A DNA stretch of 19,274 nt. It comes from Limnospira sp050045915 (GTDB taxonomy: Bacteria > Cyanobacteriota > Cyanobacteriia > Cyanobacteriales > Microcoleaceae). Under the pieces are notes generated by a model that saw only the letters and a list, made by a program, of their open reading frames with translations, did no database searches and was not told the DNA's origin. The position numbers were made by a program, and so were the translations under genes. Positions within the stretch are counted from its first letter, which is position 1; each line of letters starts with the position of its first letter. The stretch spans positions 1 through 19,274 of the forward strand of contig JBNGCR010000094.1 of assembly GCA_050045915.1 (NCBI GenBank), in the 5' to 3' direction. Positions 1-8,253 of this stretch are shown here, one piece after another.

Positions 1-434
1 GGAATGCGTGCTAGTTCCCGGCTCTAGAACCGAATCGTTAAACAGTCCTAAGGGGTTAAGACAGTGCGATTGGGAAAGTACCGACTCTGAACATTAGCGA
101 AGCAAACATTACCCCGCAAGGGAGTCGGAGCCAACCATAGCTCCATGGAGGGGCAACCATACCCCTCCACCCCGCAAGGGGGTGCTGGCGGCTAAAGCCG
201 CTTGAGTCGGTTTTCCTCTCCGCGATCAATCACGGAGCTTCCAACCCTCCCAGGAGTTTTACGTGATAAAATAACGCCATGAGAATCGTAGAAGCCTAGG
301 TCAAAGACGGTTCGCCGTTGGAGTTGATGAAGGGCGACCCGACTCAATAAGCGGTGTCGATGAAGCAGAAATCAAGAATCCGCGAGGTCTTGAGAATCCC
401 CCGTTAGAGTGTTAGCTTAACGGGGGAGTATTTC
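1..434 (+). ncRNA. Structured RNA and right end of a TnpB-type (OMEGA) element, partial
   Basis: This stretch has no credible gene but is packed with hairpins. CCGACTC (81-87) pairs with GAGTCGG (122-128). GGAGGGG (147-153) pairs with CCCCTCC (162-168). CCCC-GCAA-GGGG lies at 170-181, GCGGC-TAAA-GCCGC at 188-201, and CTCCG (218-222) pairs with CGGAG (233-237). ACGG-TTCG-CCGT lies at 307-318, and TCAAGA (372-377) pairs with TCTTGA (389-394). A final 9-bp stem is formed by 398-406 and 418-426. GNRA and UUCG tetraloops are hallmarks of folded RNA. TnpB nucleases of IS200/IS605-like elements use an RNA made from the 3' end of their gene and the right end of the element. The closing part, a 'GATGAAGCAG' segment followed by a CCCCG-type hairpin and TTTCAA, resembles cyanobacterial copies as I remember them. 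The tnpB gene would lie left of the window. An IscB-associated (HEARO-like) RNA is the main alternative. The RNA structure is well supported; the family is inferred. Confidence 0.5.
398..426 (+). terminator. Strong 9-bp hairpin ending the structured RNA, upstream of cysC
   Basis: CCCCCGTTA (398-406) is perfectly complementary to TAACGGGGG (418-426) around an 11-nt loop, followed by AGTATTTCAA. The U-tract is weak (TATTT). It could therefore be either an intrinsic terminator or, as I prefer, the last stem of the TnpB-type guide RNA scaffold at the element boundary. Confidence 0.45.
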
Positions 435-437
435 AAA

Positions 438-443
438 AGGAGA
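438..443 (+). promoter_or_regulatory. Shine-Dalgarno of cysC
   Basis: AGGAGA lies 10 nt before the ATG at 454 and fixes that start. It begins only about 4 nt after the presumed right boundary (TTTCAA) of the upstream element. The mobile end therefore sits directly against the translation signal of cysC, and no room remains for a native promoter between them. Confidence 0.7.
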
Positions 444-453
444 AGCACAATCA

Positions 454-1008
454 ATGGAGCAACGAGGCGTTACCGTATGGTTTACGGGTTTGAGTGGCGC
501 GGGCAAAACGACCATCAGCCAAGCCGTCGCTGAAGAACTAAAATCCAGAGGATATCGGCTGGAAATTTTGGATGGGGACATCGTGCGGACTAACCTGACG
601 AAGGGGTTGGGATTTAGCAAAGAAGATCGGGATGAAAATATTCGCCGGATTGGCTTTGTTTCCCACCTGTTGACGCGCAACGGGGTGATCGTTTTTGTTT
701 CTGCCATTTCTCCCTATCGCGAGATTCGAGATGAGGTGCGGAAACGGATTGGCGATTTTGTGGAAGTGTTCGTCAATGCGCCCCTGGATGTCTGCGAGAC
801 GCGGGACGTAAAAGGGCTGTACAAGCGGGCGCGAGCCGGAGAGATCAAAGCCTTCACCGGCATCAGCGACCCCTACGAATCCCCCCTCAACCCCGAAATT
901 GAATGTCGGACTGACCTGGAAGAACTTTCAGAAAGCGTCGATAAAGTGATCGGGGCGTTGGAAAAAATGGGCTATCTGCAGAGTCCGACTACGGTGGCAT
1001 CTCACTAG
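454..1008 (+). CDS. cysC: Adenylyl-sulfate kinase (APS kinase)
   Basis: This cytosolic enzyme phosphorylates adenosine 5'-phosphosulfate with ATP to give PAPS, the activated sulfate used for assimilation and sulfation. The 184-residue length is normal for a stand-alone APS kinase. The Walker A loop GLSGAGKT is at residues 12-19 and DGD at 40-42. The FSKEDRDENIRRIG segment, which binds APS in the family, is at 54-67. ISPYR is at 85-89, containing the serine at the phospho-enzyme position. DVKGLY and FTGISDPYE follow in the C-terminal half. There is no fused ATP sulfurylase. The AGGAGA ribosome site supports the ATG. The gene lies directly behind a mobile-element end, so its transcription may now depend on read-through or on a promoter inside that element. 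Identification is secure. Confidence 0.96.
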   Translation: MEQRGVTVWFTGLSGAGKTTISQAVAEELKSRGYRLEILDGDIVRTNLTKGLGFSKEDRDENIRRIGFVSHLLTRNGVIVFVSAISPYREIRDEVRKRIGDFVEVFVNAPLDVCETRDVKGLYKRARAGEIKAFTGISDPYESPLNPEIECRTDLEELSESVDKVIGALEKMGYLQSPTTVASH

Positions 1009-1030
1009 GGATCGCGATCAATTTTAGAGC

Positions 1031-1054
1031 CGGGGCAATTGCCGAATTGCCCCG
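1031..1054. terminator. Perfect 10-bp hairpin after cysC
   Basis: CGGGGCAATT (1031-1040) and AATTGCCCCG (1045-1054) form a perfect 10-bp stem with a 4-nt GCCG loop, 22 nt after the cysC stop. No T-run follows on either strand. It may act as an mRNA 3'-end stabiliser or a U-less terminator separating cysC from the phosphoribosyltransferase. Confidence 0.5.
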
Positions 1055-1142
1055 AAAGGAAGGCTCGAATATTGGGAAAGCAGGGGCGAAACTTTGGACT
1101 TTTTATCGAGTTTAAAACGCAAAAATTGACCTTGATTCATTC

Positions 1143-1691
1143 ATGAGCGACCTCTACATTTCCTGGACTGAATATTACCGCAAAATTGAAATCTTGGCCG
1201 CCAAAATTTATCAATCCCAGTGGGCCTTCGATCAGATCGTCTGCATCGCCAGGGGGGGGATGCGAATTGGGGACGTTCTTTCCCGTATTTATAGCTTGCC
1301 CCTGGCGATCCTCGCCACCTCCTCCTATGGTGGCTCCCAAGGGCAAAATCGGGGTGAAATTCGCGTCGCCCACCACCTGACGATGACGGCGGAAAATTTG
1401 GGGCGCAATGTCTTGCTGGTGGACGACCTGGTGGATTCCGGGACGAGTATCGATCGCTCGGTCGCCTGGTTGATGGAGCATTATCCCGACGAAATTCAAG
1501 AGATTCGGACAGCCGTCCTTTGGTACAAAAGTTGTTCTTCCGTCGCCCCGGATTATTACGTCGATTATCTCAGTGACGATCCCTGGATTCATCAACCGTT
1601 CGAGTGTTATGAAAAAATCCGGCCAGCCGATTTGCTCCATAAAGATGCGATCGCGACGGAGGTTCGTACCGATTCCAATTCGGACAAATAG
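1143..1691 (+). CDS. Phosphoribosyltransferase, xanthine/guanine type
   Basis: This is a type I PRTase-fold protein of 182 residues. The PRPP-binding signature VLLVDDLVDSGTS is at residues 90-102, with the adjacent acidic pair D94-D95. The IARGGM segment at 35-40 corresponds to the PPi loop. DPWIHQPFE (146-154) matches the C-terminal hood motif of xanthine/guanine phosphoribosyltransferases, in which W and I stack on the purine. The likely role is purine-base salvage: base plus PRPP gives the nucleoside monophosphate and pyrophosphate in the cytosol. The exact base cannot be read from sequence. No clear Shine-Dalgarno precedes the ATG. It lies 134 bp behind cysC, past a strong hairpin, so it is probably a separate transcript. 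Confidence 0.85.
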   Translation: MSDLYISWTEYYRKIEILAAKIYQSQWAFDQIVCIARGGMRIGDVLSRIYSLPLAILATSSYGGSQGQNRGEIRVAHHLTMTAENLGRNVLLVDDLVDSGTSIDRSVAWLMEHYPDEIQEIRTAVLWYKSCSSVAPDYYVDYLSDDPWIHQPFECYEKIRPADLLHKDAIATEVRTDSNSDK

Positions 1692-1831
1692 CGATCGCGG
1701 CGAGTCGATCTGTCTTGCGGAATACGAAGTTCGCCAGAGGTGAAGCGAATTTAATCAACTAACATGGAAGTCGGGAGTGGGGAAGGAAAAAGGGATGGAT
1801 AATTCTCAATTTTCCCCGCCCTCCAACGACG

Positions 1832-2287
1832 ATGACTTTTTTTGATCTCATGTCCGAGCCGGAATCGAGCCTCCCAACGTTGATACGAACCCTGAGACGA
1901 CGCCTGCAGTTGTCCCAGGAAGGATTGGCCGATCGCCTCGGAGTCTCCCGGGCCAGCATCAATCGCTGGGAGAACGGACGCAGCCACCCCTCTGAGGAAA
2001 TGTTGGGCGTCATCAAACACTTGTGGGCCGCGATGCCACCGGAACCGAAGCTGGAACCCACCCCCGATCCCAATAAACTCCGTCAGTCCGACGTGATGCG
2101 AATTTTGGGGGTTTCTCATCAACGGGTGCGATCGCTGCGAATTCGCCGCACCCTAGCATTTGAATGGGATGGAGGCTTGAATACTTGGGTGACATCAAAG
2201 CAAGAAGTCAAGCGCTATCTGCGACAAAAAAACAAACGACTGAGGTCGGTGGAAAGCAAAACATCCCAACTCCCCGCCCGAGAATAG
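1832..2287 (+). CDS. XRE-family regulator with a second excisionase-like HTH
   Basis: This 151-residue protein has two DNA-binding-like parts. Residues about 16-66 form an XRE/Cro helix-turn-helix: LSQEGLADRLGVSRASINRWENG is characteristic (recognition helix around SRASINRWE), followed by HPSEEML. After a proline-rich linker (about 69-82), residues about 83-132 (LRQSDVMRILGVSHQRV, then WVTSKQEVKRYL) resemble the MerR/excisionase-type HTH that reads minor variants of a site. The C-terminus is basic and lysine-rich. There is no sensor or enzymatic domain, so it is probably a transcription factor. Its target is unknown. A second ATG at 1850 is an alternative start, and neither has a clear Shine-Dalgarno. 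The 140-bp upstream spacer contains a GGAAGTCGGGAGT dispersed repeat (1766-1778). Confidence 0.8.
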   Translation: MTFFDLMSEPESSLPTLIRTLRRRLQLSQEGLADRLGVSRASINRWENGRSHPSEEMLGVIKHLWAAMPPEPKLEPTPDPNKLRQSDVMRILGVSHQRVRSLRIRRTLAFEWDGGLNTWVTSKQEVKRYLRQKNKRLRSVESKTSQLPARE

Positions 2288-2311
2288 GGGTCGTCGGGGT
2301 GAAACCGACCC
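2288..2311. terminator. Hairpin just after the HTH gene
   Basis: GGGTCG (2288-2293) pairs with CGACCC (2306-2311), starting at the base after the stop codon. There is no T-run, so it is a weak terminator candidate only. The following 80 bp is rich in further CCGGC/GCCGG pairings. Confidence 0.3.
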
Positions 2312-2389
2312 GGCCGGCTACGGGTTTGACCGGCACTTCAAACCGTTAAAGCGCGACCGGCACGTTGTCAATCTGCCGAATTTAAAATT

Positions 2390-2420
2390 TTGCCATCGTC
2401 CCTTTGATATTTGCTATAAT
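2390..2420 (+). promoter_or_regulatory. Sigma70-type promoter with extended -10, for the 7TM kinase
   Basis: TTGCCA (2390-2395) and TATAAT (2415-2420) are separated by 19 bp. The -10 is preceded by TGC, giving the extended form TGnTATAAT. The spacer is slightly long, but the extended -10 compensates. It lies 89 bp upstream of the kinase start at 2510, leaving a 5' leader of about 80 nt in which I see no obvious structure. Confidence 0.55.
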
Positions 2421-2509
2421 TTTAACTAGGGTTCGACCGCAGCTTTTGACTTCTTTTTTGGATGTCATTCCATTTTTTACCCCCAAATCACATGGATTGA
2501 ACGAGTTCC

Positions 2510-4549
2510 ATGAGAAAAATATTGAATCTGATCGTACCCATCATTTTATCTTTGCTGGCGGTTCTCATTCTGGCTCCAACTTCCTATGCCAATTTATCGG
2601 ATCGAACAGCCGTTTTAACCGACTCTCAAAAATATTATCCCTGGGGAGCGAATTTAGAAATATTGGCAGATCCTGGCGGAAAGCTGGCCATCGATCAAGC
2701 GTTGACATCCCCCCTCCAAACCGAAGGATTGATTGTCGGTTTTTACTACGGATTCATAGTGATTACAATCGCCTATCACTTTTTTATTTGGTTGAAGTTG
2801 CGGGACAAAATTTATGGATATTACGTCTTATTTTTGCTGGCAACCGCGATCGCCAACAGTTCGACCAACGGTTTGTTAAATCAATATCTTCAATATCTGT
2901 GGCCGGACTTTCCCGAAATTAACAATTTTTTTGTTTTGCCCGCCCACTGCCTGTTTTTGCTTGCTTTAATCAAATTCACGGCGACGTTTCTGGATTCTCG
3001 GGTCTTGACACCCAACTGGAACCGCTTTTTACGATACAGTTCTTGGGCTACGATCGCGATGATATCGGTCAGTTTTATCGCCCCATTTAATATTGCTATA
3101 TTGATTTTTTTTGGATTATTATTGATCGTTTATTGGGGTACTTTTTTCACCACCCTGTCGGCTTGGATTCGAGGCCAAAAACAAGCCCGTTACTTTTTAT
3201 TCGCCCAACTGTTTTTATTAGTTCTGGCTAACCTGACGATCTTTTCCATTGTCAATTTACGGCCCGGTGAGTTTCAGATTTGGATTGCATATCCGAGCCT
3301 GGGGATTTTGCCGACCGTTTTCTGTATGGCGTTGGCATTGGGCGACAGAATTGATCTGATCAAACGACAACAGGAAAAAGAGCGAGCGGAAGCCCTGCTG
3401 GTTAAAGAACAGTTTAATAGAGCCTTACTACAGGTGAAGGAAGATCTAGAAAGGCGAGTCAAAATCCGGACTCAAGAGCTTAAAAAAGCCAAAATGATCG
3501 CCGAAAAAGCGAACCGATCTAAAAGCCAGCTTATCGCCAACGTCAGCCACGAATTGAGAACGCCTTTAAATGGTATTTTGGGTTACGCTCAAATTTTAAA
3601 ACGGGGCGATCGCTTGACGGAGCAACAAAAAGAGGGTTTGGAGGTCATTTATAGTTGTGGCTCCCATCTCTCATCACTGATCGATGAAATCCTTGATATC
3701 TCCCAATTAGACGATGAGAAAATTGAAATTTATCCGGCTGATTTCTGCCTGCGTGAAGTCCTAAATGAAGTGGCAGAATCCTTTCGAGAAAAACTTCGCA
3801 AGAAGCAGTTAGATTTCGTTCATATTTTTGACGATACCTTGCCCGCAAATCTCCGCGCCGACCCGCAACGGTTGCGACAAATTTTGAATCATCTGCTAGA
3901 TAATGCCAGCGAATATACCCGACGGGGCGGCATTATTTTTAAAGTTAAATTAATTCAAATTTTTCCCGCCGCCCCCCCCGATTTGGACTCGGCAAAAATT
4001 AACTTTTCCATCGAAGATACGGGCGGGGGATTGACATCCGAACAAATTGGCCAGCTATTTCAACCCTTTGAATGCTTCGGCGATCGCGTCCACAACACAG
4101 AAGGGACGGGGTTGGGCTTGACCATCAGTCAACGGCTGGTACAGATTATGGGGGGAAATATCCAAGTCGAAAGTGACCCCGATCGCGGCAGTAAATTTTG
4201 GTTCGATCTAACACTGCCAATCTCGACGGCGGAATTATCGCCCTTTCCAGCCCGACAGATTCTTAAAAACGAGGAGAGTACCCCGGAACCGTCCGCCACA
4301 GAAACGCCCCTGATCCTCCCTCCCATCGAGGAACTGTCCGCCCTGATCAAAGCCGCTCGAATTGGCGACATTGAAACCTTGGAACGGGAAGCAAAACGGC
4401 TCAAGCAAATAAACTCTAGCTATACCAATTTTGCCAATAAAGTCCTTCAATTTGCCCGAGATTTTGACGATCGCGCGATCCTCAACCTCATCGAAGTTAG
4501 AGACATCAATCTCGAGAGTTGTGTGGCAAGTGAGCCTCGATCAGATTGA
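2510..4549 (+). CDS. Membrane sensor histidine kinase, 7TM-DISM type, truncated sensor
   Basis: The 679-residue protein has several parts in order. They are a signal peptide (about 1-27, ending TSYA), a short periplasmic piece (28-70) and a seven-helix 7TMR-DISM membrane region (about 72-278). A coiled coil (about 284-338) follows. The HisKA segment has SHELRTP with phospho-acceptor H347. The HATPase domain has N460/N465, the DTGGG box at 503-507 and GTGLGL at 532-537. A proline-rich linker (about 571-603) leads to a helical tail (604-664). Autokinase motifs look intact. Two things are odd. The periplasmic part starts like a DISMED2 sensor (DPGGKL at 54-59) but is only about 45 residues long, so most of that domain is missing. 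There is also no receiver, although its tail matches the tail that follows the receiver in the converging hybrid kinase. It must signal to a separate response regulator. The 3' end overlaps the opposing gene by 44 bp. Confidence 0.9.
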   Translation: MRKILNLIVPIILSLLAVLILAPTSYANLSDRTAVLTDSQKYYPWGANLEILADPGGKLAIDQALTSPLQTEGLIVGFYYGFIVITIAYHFFIWLKLRDKIYGYYVLFLLATAIANSSTNGLLNQYLQYLWPDFPEINNFFVLPAHCLFLLALIKFTATFLDSRVLTPNWNRFLRYSSWATIAMISVSFIAPFNIAILIFFGLLLIVYWGTFFTTLSAWIRGQKQARYFLFAQLFLLVLANLTIFSIVNLRPGEFQIWIAYPSLGILPTVFCMALALGDRIDLIKRQQEKERAEALLVKEQFNRALLQVKEDLERRVKIRTQELKKAKMIAEKANRSKSQLIANVSHELRTPLNGILGYAQILKRGDRLTEQQKEGLEVIYSCGSHLSSLIDEILDISQLDDEKIEIYPADFCLREVLNEVAESFREKLRKKQLDFVHIFDDTLPANLRADPQRLRQILNHLLDNASEYTRRGGIIFKVKLIQIFPAAPPDLDSAKINFSIEDTGGGLTSEQIGQLFQPFECFGDRVHNTEGTGLGLTISQRLVQIMGGNIQVESDPDRGSKFWFDLTLPISTAELSPFPARQILKNEESTPEPSATETPLILPPIEELSALIKAARIGDIETLEREAKRLKQINSSYTNFANKVLQFARDFDDRAILNLIEVRDINLESCVASEPRSD

Positions 4550-7500
4550 CAATTTCATTGTCTTCAAAATTCAGCGCCAATGCCAAGACGCGATCGCAAA
4601 AGGAAAGGTAATTTCGATCTAAACTTTTAATTCTTTGCGCTTCTTCCTCAATTTTTTCAATATCGCCAATTTTCGCCGCCTCATAAATAGCCATTAACGC
4701 TTCAGTTGGCGGCACGCCCCATTCATTGGAGGGGATGTCCTGGGGAGTTTCCTCGTCCGTCCGCGATCGTAAATTAGCCTCGTAAATCCACTCCAACTGT
4801 AGGTGTTTTTGCAAAATCGCCAACAACTTATCGAACTCAATCGGTTTGGGAATAAAATCATCACACCCCGCCTCCCAACTCTGCACTTGATCTTGCTGGA
4901 GAACGCTAGCCGAAGACGCAATAATAATCGTATTTTTGAGGTGAGGATCTTGGCGCAGGCGGCGGGTCATTTCAAACCCATCCAACACCGGCATCACCAA
5001 ATCCGTCAGAATTAAATTCGGCCGCAATTCTCGGGCGAGTACCAGCCCTTCTTCTCCATTTTCAGCCGTATAACAGTCGAATCCCAGGGGGTTAAGAACT
5101 TCTATAAGAATTGTTAGATTGATCGCTTTATCATCAACGATTAACAATGTTCGGCGCGAACCCTCATAGCCGACGATTTTTCCCGCCTCCACTTGCGTGA
5201 CTGCCGTCGCCCAATCATCGGCGAGGGACACTTCTAAATTAAATTCAAAACAACTTCCCCGCCCCAACTGGCTGCTGACTTCGATGCTACTGCCCATTAT
5301 CGCGAGGAGTTTTTGGGAAATGGTCAGTCCCAAACCGCTGCCCTCGGCACGGCGAGAAATGGCGCCGACTTGCTCGAAGGGCCGAAAGATTTTTTCGATT
5401 TGTTCCTCACTCATTCCCACTCCCGTATCCTTGACCTCGAAGCGCAGTCGGACGCTTTTGGAATGACTGTTGAGGACTTCGACACGGAAGATAACGCCAC
5501 CGATATCGGTAAATTTTACAGCATTTCCAAGGAGATTAATTAAAATTTGTCCCAACCGTTTTTCGTCGGCAATAATCGCCGTTGGAAGCAGGGGGTCGCC
5601 GATATAAGTGAACTCGATGCCTTTATTTTTGGCGCGGATGCGGATCATTTCCGCCACGCTGGTTATAAAAGAAAGAAAGTGGAATTCTTTGGGGTAGAGT
5701 TCCATTTTTCGGGCTTCGATTTTGGAAAGGTCGAGAATGTCGTTGATCAGATTTAACAGGTGGGAACCACACTGGCGAATGATGTCGATGCCGTGGCGAT
5801 GCCGGTTGAGGTCTTCGGCTCTTTCGAGAATTTGAGTGTAGCCGAGAATGCCGTTGAGGGGGGTTCTCAATTCGTGGCTCATGTTGGCGAGAAATTCGCT
5901 TTTGGCTTGGTTGGCTGCATCTGCGGCCGTTTTTGCTTGTTGCAATTGTCGTTCGTAGGCTTTGCGATCGCTGATATCCCGCACCACCACTTGCCAAACA
6001 TTGCGATCGTCTATGGTGGTCGCTTTCAAACTCACCTCGGCAGTGAATTGCTCGCCATTTAAGCGTCGGTGCTGCCATTCAAAACAATGCATTCCTCGGC
6101 GCAGGGAAATTTGCATCATTTCCGCGATGCGACTTTGCGAGTCCGCGCCGTCCGGTTGCTGGCGGGGGGAAAAATCGCTCGGTTCTTTGTCGATAAATTC
6201 GGCCTTATCGGTGCAGCAAAATATATTTAATGTTGCAAAATTACAGTCAATAAATCCCGTTTCATCTAGCAGCATGACGGCATCTTGACTGCCTTCAAAA
6301 AGCGTGCGATAGCGTTCTTCTGAAAGGCGAATTTTTTCTTCCGCCTGTTTGCGCTTGGTAATATCTAGGAGGGTACCGAATAAACGAGTCACTCGTCCTC
6401 GGCCGTCAGTTAACGGTTTGGTTTTGGCTTCTGCAAATCGAATTGAACCGTCCGGCCTGACGATCCGATAGTCAAATTGAACGGGTTTCTTACTGTCGAT
6501 CGCCCGTTCGACTGCTGCCAAAAAAGCATCTCTATCTTCGGGATAAATTCGTTCTTTTAGTTCTTCTAATTCCGGGGCTTCTCGAGCTGGGATTAGCCCG
6601 AAAATGTGGAATACTTCTTCTGATCCAGTGATTTTACCTGTATCGAGATCGTATTCCCAGTTTCCAACCTGAGCGACTCGCTGGGCTTCCAATAAATTCA
6701 CCTGAGAGAGACGCAACTGGGTTTCGGCTTGACGGCGGTGATGGGCCTCGAATGCCAGGGAAACCAAATCCCCCATCGATCGCGCAAACCCTTCTTCTTC
6801 TGGTGTCCAGGTTCGCATCTGACCCACTGTTTCTAGACAGAAAACCCCCAGAACTTGATCATCGGCGCGAATCGCAATTTCCAGCATGGAAGCAATATTT
6901 AAAGGTATCAAATACGAGTCTAAAAATTCGCGGGTTCGGGGATCGTTTTTGGCATCGTGAGCCAAGAGTACCTGTTCGCTTGCCAGTGCTTGTGAATAAT
7001 TGGGATAGTTCGCCAAGTACAAATCGGGGGCGACCTGATGTTGATGGGTACTCAGTTGGTACAAGTCGCGGCAAGATAAGTGAGTTCCGTCGCTTTCGAG
7101 AAGCCAAACGCTCGTCCGTTCGACGTTGAGAGTACGGCCGCAAGCTTCTGTCAATTTTTTGATACTGACATCGAGATGGCCTTGGCGGAGTTCGACATCC
7201 CCGGCGAGTTCTGACAAAATTTTATTTTGATGCTTGAGGGCGATATTTCTTTCTTCTAATAACGCCGTCCGCTTGCGGATTTTATCTTCCAGTTCTGAAT
7301 TAATTTTTTTGAGTTGACGCTGAGTGGTCTTGTTTTCCGAAACGAGGGCAGATAAAACCAATGCACTAATGGCGATCGCGCCGATGAAAGATTGCAGCAG
7401 CACCAAAGATTCGTTGGGAGAATCTTGTATAAACGGGCCGTAGCCGTTAGCCGTCGCGATCGCCGAAGTTGAAATCATCACGACGACCAGTAATGTGACG

Positions 7501-8210
7501 ATTTGAGGTGTAAAGCGAAAAGCAGCCCAAATCAATGGGAGGATGAGCATATATTCGATCGCGTAGCCCTCCCAAAAGGCGAGGAAATTGATAGCCAGCA
7601 GCAACCCCGCCAATACCAGGAATTCAATTTTCTGTTGTTTAAGCATTTGATTTCGATCTGGATTTTGATGACTCCAAGTAACGATCGCGGGTGTAAAGAC
7701 CAAAATACCGACCGCATTCGACACCCACCAATTTTTCCAAATTTCCACACCGCCATCCCAGGAAACTTGACGGGTTGCCATCAAGGTGAAGGTGGCGATC
7801 GTGGCGCTGAGGGCGGGACTCAGAACGGCGGAGAGTCCGATAAATTTGAACAAGTCCGGAGCTCGAAGAAACCAATTTCGAGAGCCGATCCAGCGATCGC
7901 TCAGAACAACAGCCACGGTCGCTTCCACAGAATTAGCGACGGCAAAGCTGACCGTCGTAATGACCGAAACCACCGCCAATTCTCGACTGAAAAATCCGAG
8001 GATACAACTGCCGATAAAAACACCCAAAATTACGGGATAACCGAGTAATAATGCCCCACCGATCGCGAGTCCGGATATCGGCCATATCGCGGCGACCTTC
8101 CCGAATACCGTCGCCACCAGCAATGAAATTTTGGCAATACAAATATAAGTGACGGCCGCGATCGCTGCGATCGATACATTTTTTGGATTCAAGTTAAATC
8201 GGTTATCCAT
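4506..8210 (-). CDS. MASE1-GAF-PAS-PAS hybrid sensor histidine kinase
   Basis: The protein has about 1234 residues. It begins with a MASE1 multi-helix membrane sensor (about 10-295; WPISG near 44-48). A coiled coil (about 296-330), a GAF domain (about 335-490) and two PAS/PAC units (about 510-622 and 628-752) follow. HisKA carries SHELRTP with H779. HATPase has an N-box near 892-900, DTGVG near 928-932 and GSGLGL near 957-962. The receiver (about 1021-1140) has phospho-acceptor D1070 and the conserved lysine near 1122. A helical tail of about 60 residues ends it. The ligand is unknown. ATG at 8210 has AGGGGAA just upstream; a TTG at 8213 is the alternative start. It is the last gene of a minus-strand operon, 43 bp behind the REC-kinase gene. 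Its 3' end overlaps the converging 7TM kinase, whose tail it shares. With no histidine phosphotransfer domain seen, the phosphate may pass to the operon's stand-alone receivers. Confidence 0.93.
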   Translation of the reverse strand: MDNRFNLNPKNVSIAAIAAVTYICIAKISLLVATVFGKVAAIWPISGLAIGGALLLGYPVILGVFIGSCILGFFSRELAVVSVITTVSFAVANSVEATVAVVLSDRWIGSRNWFLRAPDLFKFIGLSAVLSPALSATIATFTLMATRQVSWDGGVEIWKNWWVSNAVGILVFTPAIVTWSHQNPDRNQMLKQQKIEFLVLAGLLLAINFLAFWEGYAIEYMLILPLIWAAFRFTPQIVTLLVVVMISTSAIATANGYGPFIQDSPNESLVLLQSFIGAIAISALVLSALVSENKTTQRQLKKINSELEDKIRKRTALLEERNIALKHQNKILSELAGDVELRQGHLDVSIKKLTEACGRTLNVERTSVWLLESDGTHLSCRDLYQLSTHQHQVAPDLYLANYPNYSQALASEQVLLAHDAKNDPRTREFLDSYLIPLNIASMLEIAIRADDQVLGVFCLETVGQMRTWTPEEEGFARSMGDLVSLAFEAHHRRQAETQLRLSQVNLLEAQRVAQVGNWEYDLDTGKITGSEEVFHIFGLIPAREAPELEELKERIYPEDRDAFLAAVERAIDSKKPVQFDYRIVRPDGSIRFAEAKTKPLTDGRGRVTRLFGTLLDITKRKQAEEKIRLSEERYRTLFEGSQDAVMLLDETGFIDCNFATLNIFCCTDKAEFIDKEPSDFSPRQQPDGADSQSRIAEMMQISLRRGMHCFEWQHRRLNGEQFTAEVSLKATTIDDRNVWQVVVRDISDRKAYERQLQQAKTAADAANQAKSEFLANMSHELRTPLNGILGYTQILERAEDLNRHRHGIDIIRQCGSHLLNLINDILDLSKIEARKMELYPKEFHFLSFITSVAEMIRIRAKNKGIEFTYIGDPLLPTAIIADEKRLGQILINLLGNAVKFTDIGGVIFRVEVLNSHSKSVRLRFEVKDTGVGMSEEQIEKIFRPFEQVGAISRRAEGSGLGLTISQKLLAIMGSSIEVSSQLGRGSCFEFNLEVSLADDWATAVTQVEAGKIVGYEGSRRTLLIVDDKAINLTILIEVLNPLGFDCYTAENGEEGLVLARELRPNLILTDLVMPVLDGFEMTRRLRQDPHLKNTIIIASSASVLQQDQVQSWEAGCDDFIPKPIEFDKLLAILQKHLQLEWIYEANLRSRTDEETPQDIPSNEWGVPPTEALMAIYEAAKIGDIEKIEEEAQRIKSLDRNYLSFCDRVLALALNFEDNEIVNLIEAHLPHNSRD

Positions 8211-8253
8211 CAATTCCCCTGATCGCTCCTAGAAGTGATGACTTGACTCAGGT

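Noticed and set aside
1..434. Group II intron RNA
   Set aside because: No domain V-like hairpin (AGC triad with GAAA loop and bulge) and no reverse transcriptase fragment are visible; the right end fits a TnpB-type element better.
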